Positions 58,715 to 64,000 of a stretch of 64,000 bases of DNA are shown here, piece by piece. The position numbers and the translations under genes were made by a program. Location: positions 866,352 through 930,351 of the forward strand of contig NZ_KN708638.1 of NCBI RefSeq assembly GCF_000805335.1. Direction: 5' to 3'. Source of the stretch: Streptomyces sp. CT34. GTDB taxonomy: Bacteria > Actinomycetota > Actinomycetes > Streptomycetales > Streptomycetaceae. Within the stretch, counting starts at the first letter, position 1. The number at the start of each line of letters is the position of its first letter. The notes beneath the pieces were generated by a model. It saw nothing but the letters and a program-made list of their open reading frames with translations, was not told where the DNA came from and did not search any database.

Positions 58715-60006
58715 GGCGCGCGAAGGGGAGGGAGGGCGGCGCGGGCACCCGGGGCTTGCTGCTGGACGTGGCGCCGCTGCGGTCGTCACCGGCCTTCCGG
58801 CGGCTGTGGATCGGTGGGGCGCTGTCCGGGCTCGGCAGCCAGATGACGCTGGTCGCCGTGATGTTCCAGGTCTGGCAGACGACGCACAGCACCACTTGGA
58901 CCGGTGCGGTCGCGCTCGCCCGGGCCGTTCCGCTGATCACGCTCGGGCTGTTCGCCGGGGCGCTCGTCGACCGGGTGGACCGGCGGACGTGCTATCTGTG
59001 GACGACCCTGGGGCAGGCCGGGTGTTCGCTGCTGCTCGCCCTGCAGAGCGTCCTCGGCGGTCTGCCGGCCGCGGGTGTCCTGCTGCTGGTGGCGGTGCAG
59101 TCCTGCTTCGTCGCGGGCAGCGGACCGGCGTCCCGCACCTTCGTTTCGCGCCTGCTGCCGAAGCGGCAACTGGCCGCCGGGCTGGCGCTGAAGCGGGTCT
59201 CGTTCCAGGGCGCGATGCTGCTGGGGCCGGCGCTGGGCGGGCTGGTCCTGGGCTGGCTCGGTATCGGCGCCTGTTATCTGGTCGATGCGCTGACCTTCGC
59301 CGCGGGGCTCTACGGGGCGTTCGGTCTGCCGCCACTGCCACCGGGGGACGAGCCGGCGCGGCCGGGGCTGCGCGGCGTACTGGACGGTCTGGCCTTCCTG
59401 GTGCGCACCCCCGTCATCCGCGGGGCACTGCTCACGGACCTGGCCGCCACCGTGCTGTCGATGCCGGTCAGCCTGTTCCCGCTGCTCAACGCCGAGCGGT
59501 TCGGGGGCGATCCGCGGGCGCTCGGACTGTTTCTCACCGCGTTGGCCGCCGGCGGCGTGGTCGCGTCGGTCCTCTCCGGGAGCTTCACGCGGCTGTCCCG
59601 CCCCGGCCTGGTCATGCTCGGCGGATCGGCCGCCTGGGGCGGGGCGTTGGCGCTGTTCGGGCTGTCGGCCCACGCGTGGTGCGGGCTGGCCTGCCTGGTT
59701 CTGGCGGGTGCCGCGGACACCGTGTCCGTGGTGTCCCGGAGCACGCTTGTCCAGACGCACACCCCGGGCGAACTGCTCGGCCGGGTCGGCGCCGCCGAGC
59801 AGATCGTCGGGCAGGGCGGGCCGGACCTCGGCAATCTGCGCGGCGGTCTCGTGGCGGACGCGACGTCGGGTGTGACGGCGCTGGTCAGCGGCGGCCTGCT
59901 GTGCGTCGGTGCGGTCGTGCTGGTGGGCCTCGGCACGCCGGGTCTGCGCGGGCCCGTGACGGCTGCCGCGCCCGCCGCCGCGCAAACGGCGCCGACCGGC
60001 CCGTAG
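58711..60006 (+). CDS. MFS-family (drug) transporter
   Basis: This 431-residue protein has about 12 helices of the major facilitator superfamily, similar to enterobactin/multidrug exporters. Seen are FRRLWIGGALSGLGSQMTLV, the loop-2 motif GALVDRVDRRTCYLW and GPASRTFVSRLLPKRQLAAG (about 130). GTG 58711 overlaps the MarR stop. The cotranscribed MarR suggests inducible efflux. An adjacent Cyt-like gene 119 bp downstream may share the transcript. Confidence 0.9.
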   Translation: MRRAKGREGGAGTRGLLLDVAPLRSSPAFRRLWIGGALSGLGSQMTLVAVMFQVWQTTHSTTWTGAVALARAVPLITLGLFAGALVDRVDRRTCYLWTTLGQAGCSLLLALQSVLGGLPAAGVLLLVAVQSCFVAGSGPASRTFVSRLLPKRQLAAGLALKRVSFQGAMLLGPALGGLVLGWLGIGACYLVDALTFAAGLYGAFGLPPLPPGDEPARPGLRGVLDGLAFLVRTPVIRGALLTDLAATVLSMPVSLFPLLNAERFGGDPRALGLFLTALAAGGVVASVLSGSFTRLSRPGLVMLGGSAAWGGALALFGLSAHAWCGLACLVLAGAADTVSVVSRSTLVQTHTPGELLGRVGAAEQIVGQGGPDLGNLRGGLVADATSGVTALVSGGLLCVGAVVLVGLGTPGLRGPVTAAAPAAAQTAPTGP

Positions 60007-60124
60007 TGCGGTACGGCGCGGGGCGGTGGCACGGAAAGCGCGAGGGCGCCCCCGTCATCTCGTGGGGCGGGCGGCATACTTGCCGGTCGGCGCGACGTGA
60101 TCCATTCGCATGTGAGGAGCAGTC

Positions 60125-60721
60125 ATGTCCGACCAGCCCACCGCCGAGAAGACGACCTTCCGGACGGTCTTCGAGGTGGGCCCCGCCGCGCTGGAGCCGG
60201 CGCAGCGCATTGCCGACGCCTTCCAGCACGCGATCGCCCCGGCGACCGTGAACTTCGACTTCGGGGAGATCAGCCGGGCGGCGAGCGCCATCCCCGGCGG
60301 CTCGACCGTCAGGATCGTCCGCGGCTGGGGTCTCCAGGAGACGGCTCCCGTGGGCGTCATGGTGCTCTCGCTCCGGGAGGCCGTCCGCCAGGCGCTCACC
60401 CATCCCTTCGGCAACCCCGTCTTCTGGGACAGGGTCGAGGCCGCGCTCGCCGACGCCTTCCTCGGCCTCGACACGCAGGAGGGCACGCACCTCTCCTTCC
60501 ACGGAGACTCCGCGGACAGCACGAGCTACTACTACAACGTGCTGTTCGCCCTCCAGGACGAGGAGACCGAGGGGTACGTCCACGCCGTCGCCTGCTGCGT
60601 CGACGTGACCCTGGCGCTGACCGCGGACGAGGTGGGCAAGCTGGCCCTCGACGACGTCGTGCGGTGCGGTATCCGGCTCAACGCGATCGCCGTCCGGCAG
60701 GGGCTTCCCGGCGCGGCGTGA
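60125..60721 (+). CDS. Cyt-type delta-endotoxin/volvatoxin-like cytolysin domain protein
   Basis: This 198-residue protein matches, along its length, the pattern I know for Cyt2-type cytolytic toxins of Bacillus thuringiensis (PF01338): TVF-x-V near residue 14, AFQHAIAPATVNFDF (about 33-47), AIPGG, VGVMVLS, PVFWDRVEAAL, GLDTQEG, SFHGDSADSTSYYYNVLFAL (about 124-143) and the following QDEET. Cyt proteins form membrane pores. No signal peptide, matching Cyt toxins, which are not exported by a signal. GAGGAG precedes ATG 60125. Whether it is toxic, and to what, is unknown. Confidence 0.82.
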   Translation: MSDQPTAEKTTFRTVFEVGPAALEPAQRIADAFQHAIAPATVNFDFGEISRAASAIPGGSTVRIVRGWGLQETAPVGVMVLSLREAVRQALTHPFGNPVFWDRVEAALADAFLGLDTQEGTHLSFHGDSADSTSYYYNVLFALQDEETEGYVHAVACCVDVTLALTADEVGKLALDDVVRCGIRLNAIAVRQGLPGAA

Positions 60722-61185
60722 TGCCCTGGCGGTGGCCCCGGCCGGGTGCGCGGCCGGGGTCGGGCGCCCGGTGCCGGGTGCGGGCCGATACCGCCGGGGC
60801 CTGTCCGACGGGTCAGTGCCGCGCCCGCCCGTCGATCGGTGCCGCGCCCAGCGATCGAGCAGCAGGATCGTGACGTCGCCGTTCGGCGTCGAGCGCTTCG
60901 CCGGCTCTCCGTGATCGAGTGGATCGGGCTGCGGAGTGCCCCGGCGGCGAGATCGTCGGCGGCGGCCCGGCGCGCCGTCCGGGGCCGTCATACGGGGGTG
61001 GCGTCCCCGGGTTCTGCGCTCCCCCGTCCCCCGGGTGCGGACAGCCCTCCTGGCGCGGATCCTGAACAGAGGAGTCGAGGAGTCGCAGCCGACGACCGCA
61101 CAGGGGAGCACTGCACAGGAACAAGCGCTACGAACCCGACCAGACAGCATGTCGCGGCACGGTCGTGACAGCGGAACGGACGCAC
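60722..61185. other. Gap with no supported gene
   Basis: About 460 bases ahead of the Clp ATPase gene. No HspR (HAIR) or CIRCE element and no coding frame was recognised. Confidence 0.4.
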
Positions 61186-63777
61186 ATGAGCAACGGATTC
61201 ATGGGTCCGGAGGGTATTGGCCCGGACTCGTTCGGTGACTTTCTCGCCAGGTTCTTCGGGCGCAGCGCACAGTCGCCCGGCGAGGGGGGAGCACCCATGC
61301 CCAAGCAGGCGGACATCGCCCGGCTGATGAGCGGCTCCGCCCGGGATCTGGTGACCACCGCCGCCGCGTACGCCGCCGAACACGGCAGTCCCGAGCTCGG
61401 TACCGAGCATCTGCTGCGGGCGGCCCTCAGCGCCGAGCCGACCCGGAGCCTGATGCGGCAGCAGGGTGCGGATCCGGATGCGCTGGCGGCGGAGATCGAC
61501 CGCAATGCGGGCTCCGGGCCGCTCCAGAAGAGCGTCGCGGTGACACCGGCGGTGAAGCGGGCGCTACTGGGGGCGCACGAGCTGGCGCGCGGTACGGGGG
61601 CCTCGTACATCGGTCCGGAGCATGTGCTGGAGGCGCTGGCCGGGAACCCGGATTCGGCGGCCGGGCGGATTCTGAACCTCGCGCACTTCGACGCACAGGC
61701 GTCGGCCGCCTCGCACGGCAGTGCCGGCGGGCATCCGCCCGCGGGGCAGGGCGCCGAGCACGGGGCCGTACCGCATCACGACACACCCACGCTGGACAAG
61801 TACAGCCGCGATCTGACCGATCTCGCGCGGGCCGGCCGGATCGATCCGGTGATCGGCCGCGAGGAGGAGATCGAGCAGACCATCGAGGTGCTGTCGCGGC
61901 GGGGCAAGAACAACCCGGTGCTGGTCGGTGACGCGGGGGTCGGCAAGACCGCGATCGTGGAGGGGCTGGCGCAGCGGCTGGCGGACGGGGAGGTGCCCGA
62001 CACGCTGGCCGGGCGGCGGATCGTGGCGCTGGACCTGGCCGCGGTGGTCGCCGGTACGCGGTACCGCGGTGACTTCGAGGAGCGGATGAACAACATCATC
62101 GAGGAGGTCCGCGCGCACACCGACTCGCTGATCGTCTTCATCGACGAGCTGCACACGGTCGTGGGCGCGGGCGGCGGCACGGGGGAGGGCGGTGCGCTGG
62201 AGGCCAGCAACATGCTCAAACCCGCCCTGGCGCGCGGCGAGTTGCATGTCATCGGGGCCAGCACGCTGGAGGAGTACCGGCGGCACATCGAGAAGGACGC
62301 CGCGCTCGCCCGCCGCTTCCAGCCCATCCTCGTGCCCGAGCCGACCATCGCCGACACGGTGGAGATCCTGCGCGGGTTGCAGGACCGCTACGAGGCCCAC
62401 CATCAGGTGCGCTACACGAACGAGGCGGTACTGGCGGCCGTGGAGCTCTCCGACCGCTATATCGCCGACCGGTTCCTGCCGGACAAGGCCATCGATCTGA
62501 TCGACCAGGCGGGCGCCCGGGTACGGCTGCGCTCGGCCGCCAAGACCCCCAGCGTGCGTGACATGGAACGCGAGGCGGAGCAGCTGCTCCGGGACAAGGA
62601 CCAGGCGGTCGCCTCCGAGCAGTACGAGCGGGCGACCGAGCTGCGCGACCGGATCGCCGAGCTGAAGCGGCGGATCGAGGAGATCCAGGCGAACCAGGGG
62701 GCGCGGCCGGCGGTCGGGGACGGCCGGATCGTGGAGGTGACCTCCGAGGACATAGCGGAGGTCGTGTCCCGGCAGACCGGCGTGCCGGTGAGCAGCCTGA
62801 CGGAGGAGGAGAAGGACCGGCTGCTCGGGTTGCAGGGCCGGCTCCAGGGGCGGGTGATCGGGCAGGAGGACGCGGTGACGGCGGTCTCGGAGGCGGTGCT
62901 GCGCTCGCGCGCCGGGCTCGCCGATCCGAACCGGCCGATCGGCAGCTTCCTCTTCCTCGGTCCCACCGGTGTGGGCAAGACGGAACTCGCCCGGGCGCTG
63001 GCCGATGCGCTGTTCGGCAGTGAGGACCGGATGGTGCGGCTCGACATGAGCGAGTATCAGGAGCGGCACACGGTCAGCCGGCTGATCGGCGCCCCGCCCG
63101 GGTACGTCGGCCACGAGGACGCGGGGCAGCTGACCGAGGCGGTGCGTCATCACCCGTACTCGCTGCTGCTGCTCGACGAGGTCGAGAAGGCCCATCCGGA
63201 CGTCTTCAACATGCTCCTTCAGGTGCTGGACGACGGTCATCTGACGGACTCTCAGGGACGGACGGTGGACTTCAAGAACACCGTGATCGTGATGACCAGC
63301 AACCTCGGCTCGGAGGCGCTCAGCGGCGGTCGCGGGGTGCTCGGTTTCGGTACCGCCGAGGCGGGGGCCGGCGACGGGGCGCGGGAGCGGGCGCTGGCCA
63401 CCCTGCGCGGGCACTTCCGGCCCGAATTCCTCAACCGGCTCGACGAGATCATCGTGTTCCGGCAGCTCACCGACGAGCAGCTGCACCAGATCACCGGTCT
63501 GCTGCTGGAGGGCACCGACCGCCGGCTGCACGCCCAGGGCATCTCCGTCGACGTCACCCCGGACGCGGTGGACTGGCTCACCCGCCGCGGCCACCAGCCC
63601 GAATACGGCGCCCGGCCGCTGCGCCGCACCATCCAGCGCGAGGTCGACAACCGGCTGTCGCGGCTGCTGCTCGACGGCGCGCTGTCGGCCGGGGACCAGG
63701 TGCGGGTGGACGTCCAGGACGACGAGCTGGCGTTCCACGTGACCGAGCAGGCGACGAACCCGGCGGCGACGAACTGA
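61186..63777 (+). CDS. ClpC-type AAA+ ATPase (Clp protease ATP-binding subunit)
   Basis: This 863-residue Hsp100 unfoldase has an N-domain with Clp-N repeats (about 60-160), first AAA+ module Walker [21 protein letters not shown] (about 247), a UVR-like middle segment ([20 protein letters not shown]) typical of ClpC rather than ClpB, second Walker [20 protein letters not shown] (about 592) and a GVLGFG loop (about 715) that could dock ClpP. A GF-rich N-terminal stretch ([18 protein letters not shown]) is unusual. It would unfold substrates for ClpP degradation. ATG 61186 is chosen over GTG 61165. Confidence 0.9.
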   Translation: MSNGFMGPEGIGPDSFGDFLARFFGRSAQSPGEGGAPMPKQADIARLMSGSARDLVTTAAAYAAEHGSPELGTEHLLRAALSAEPTRSLMRQQGADPDALAAEIDRNAGSGPLQKSVAVTPAVKRALLGAHELARGTGASYIGPEHVLEALAGNPDSAAGRILNLAHFDAQASAASHGSAGGHPPAGQGAEHGAVPHHDTPTLDKYSRDLTDLARAGRIDPVIGREEEIEQTIEVLSRRGKNNPVLVGDAGVGKTAIVEGLAQRLADGEVPDTLAGRRIVALDLAAVVAGTRYRGDFEERMNNIIEEVRAHTDSLIVFIDELHTVVGAGGGTGEGGALEASNMLKPALARGELHVIGASTLEEYRRHIEKDAALARRFQPILVPEPTIADTVEILRGLQDRYEAHHQVRYTNEAVLAAVELSDRYIADRFLPDKAIDLIDQAGARVRLRSAAKTPSVRDMEREAEQLLRDKDQAVASEQYERATELRDRIAELKRRIEEIQANQGARPAVGDGRIVEVTSEDIAEVVSRQTGVPVSSLTEEEKDRLLGLQGRLQGRVIGQEDAVTAVSEAVLRSRAGLADPNRPIGSFLFLGPTGVGKTELARALADALFGSEDRMVRLDMSEYQERHTVSRLIGAPPGYVGHEDAGQLTEAVRHHPYSLLLLDEVEKAHPDVFNMLLQVLDDGHLTDSQGRTVDFKNTVIVMTSNLGSEALSGGRGVLGFGTAEAGAGDGARERALATLRGHFRPEFLNRLDEIIVFRQLTDEQLHQITGLLLEGTDRRLHAQGISVDVTPDAVDWLTRRGHQPEYGARPLRRTIQREVDNRLSRLLLDGALSAGDQVRVDVQDDELAFHVTEQATNPAATN

Positions 63778-63835
63778 GCCGGGGGACGACCACGGGAGGC
63801 GGGTGCGCGAGCGTGCGGGGAGACGGCGAGGAGAG

Positions 63836-64000
63836 GTGAAGCAGGGCGCACCGGCCGGTCCGGGACCACACGGTCGTCACGAGACGCCGGAGGAGCGTGC
63901 CGACCGGCGGTGGAGCGAACTCCTGCAAGAGGTACGGGTCATCCAGACCGGCGTGCAGATCCTCTTCGGCTTCCTGCTGACCGTCGTGTTCACCCCGCGC
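63836..64000 (+). CDS. DUF6328 family membrane protein, 5' part
   Basis: Fifty-five codons are visible before the window ends: a basic start, then HETPEERADRRWSELLQEVR and the beginning of a membrane helix (IQTGVQILFGFLLTVVFTPR). This matches DUF6328 proteins. GTG 63836 gives the family-like start; GTG 63803 is an in-frame alternative. The gene continues beyond base 64000. Confidence 0.8.
   Translation, partial: MKQGAPAGPGPHGRHETPEERADRRWSELLQEVRVIQTGVQILFGFLLTVVFTPR

Overview
The window is high-GC actinobacterial DNA, almost certainly from a Streptomyces chromosome. Coding frames have strongly G/C-biased third positions, GTG and TTG starts are common, and the gene content is typical of the genus: DUF4334, DUF2180, DUF3040, SPW-repeat, SHOCT and DUF6328 proteins, many TetR, PadR, MarR and XRE regulators, and a HelD/HelR-like helicase. 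Much of it reads as accessory, chromosome-arm-like DNA, with many remnants, a recent insertion sequence and a biosynthetic cassette. No rRNA, tRNA or CRISPR array was seen.

Layout. 0-9.5 kb: an aminotransferase cut by the window edge, an alpha/beta hydrolase, DUF4334 beside an alcohol dehydrogenase remnant, two adjacent genes sharing a short glycine-rich motif, a TetR-tautomerase-monooxygenase remnant group and a Pr6Pr-type membrane protein. 9.5-13 kb: small membrane proteins and an HTH-NTPase-repeat protein. 13-18 kb: a group of small stress or membrane genes (carbonic anhydrase, DUF2180, DUF3040, SPW, DoxX, Cys-rich ArsR-like regulator, DUF2231 and others). Several are frameshifted or truncated, and a 115-bp MITE-like element lies among them. 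18-21.8 kb: acyltransferase-3 protein, TetR, and membrane proteins. 21.9-25.1 kb: a divergent NRAMP-family transporter overlapping an MgtE_N-CBS regulatory protein. 25.3-30.3 kb: erythromycin esterase, GNAT and a HelD/HelR-like helicase, possibly a small antibiotic-defence neighbourhood. 30.6-35.3 kb: SHOCT protein, two Hsp20 chaperones, a small monooxygenase, a Sua5/YciO protein and a FabG-like reductase.

36.0-43.6 kb (minus strand): seven tightly overlapping genes form a fatty-acid-synthase-like biosynthetic cassette (acyltransferase, acyl-CoA oxidase-like flavoprotein, two KAS III, SDR reductase, ACP, KAS II). A divergent XRE-TPR regulator sits next to it, and the intergenic region carries a perfect 11-bp tandem repeat. 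No dehydratase, enoyl reductase, chain-length factor or thioesterase is visible, so the product is unknown.

45.5-53.8 kb: two PadR regulators paired with a flavin monooxygenase and a DUF2306 membrane protein, a LysR regulator, and a divergent EamA exporter gene. The exporter is interrupted at codon 13 by an 887-bp IS5-type element with 19-bp perfect inverted repeats and TTA target duplications. An AI-2E family permease follows. 54-64 kb: an orphan ATP-grasp ligase, a small Ig-like protein, two GNATs, a MarR-MFS pair, a protein strongly resembling Cyt-type (Bacillus thuringiensis delta-endotoxin) cytolysins, a ClpC-type AAA+ ATPase and the start of a DUF6328 gene. The standout items are the Cyt-like protein, the uncharacterised KAS cassette, the NRAMP/MgtE pair and the MITE-like elements.
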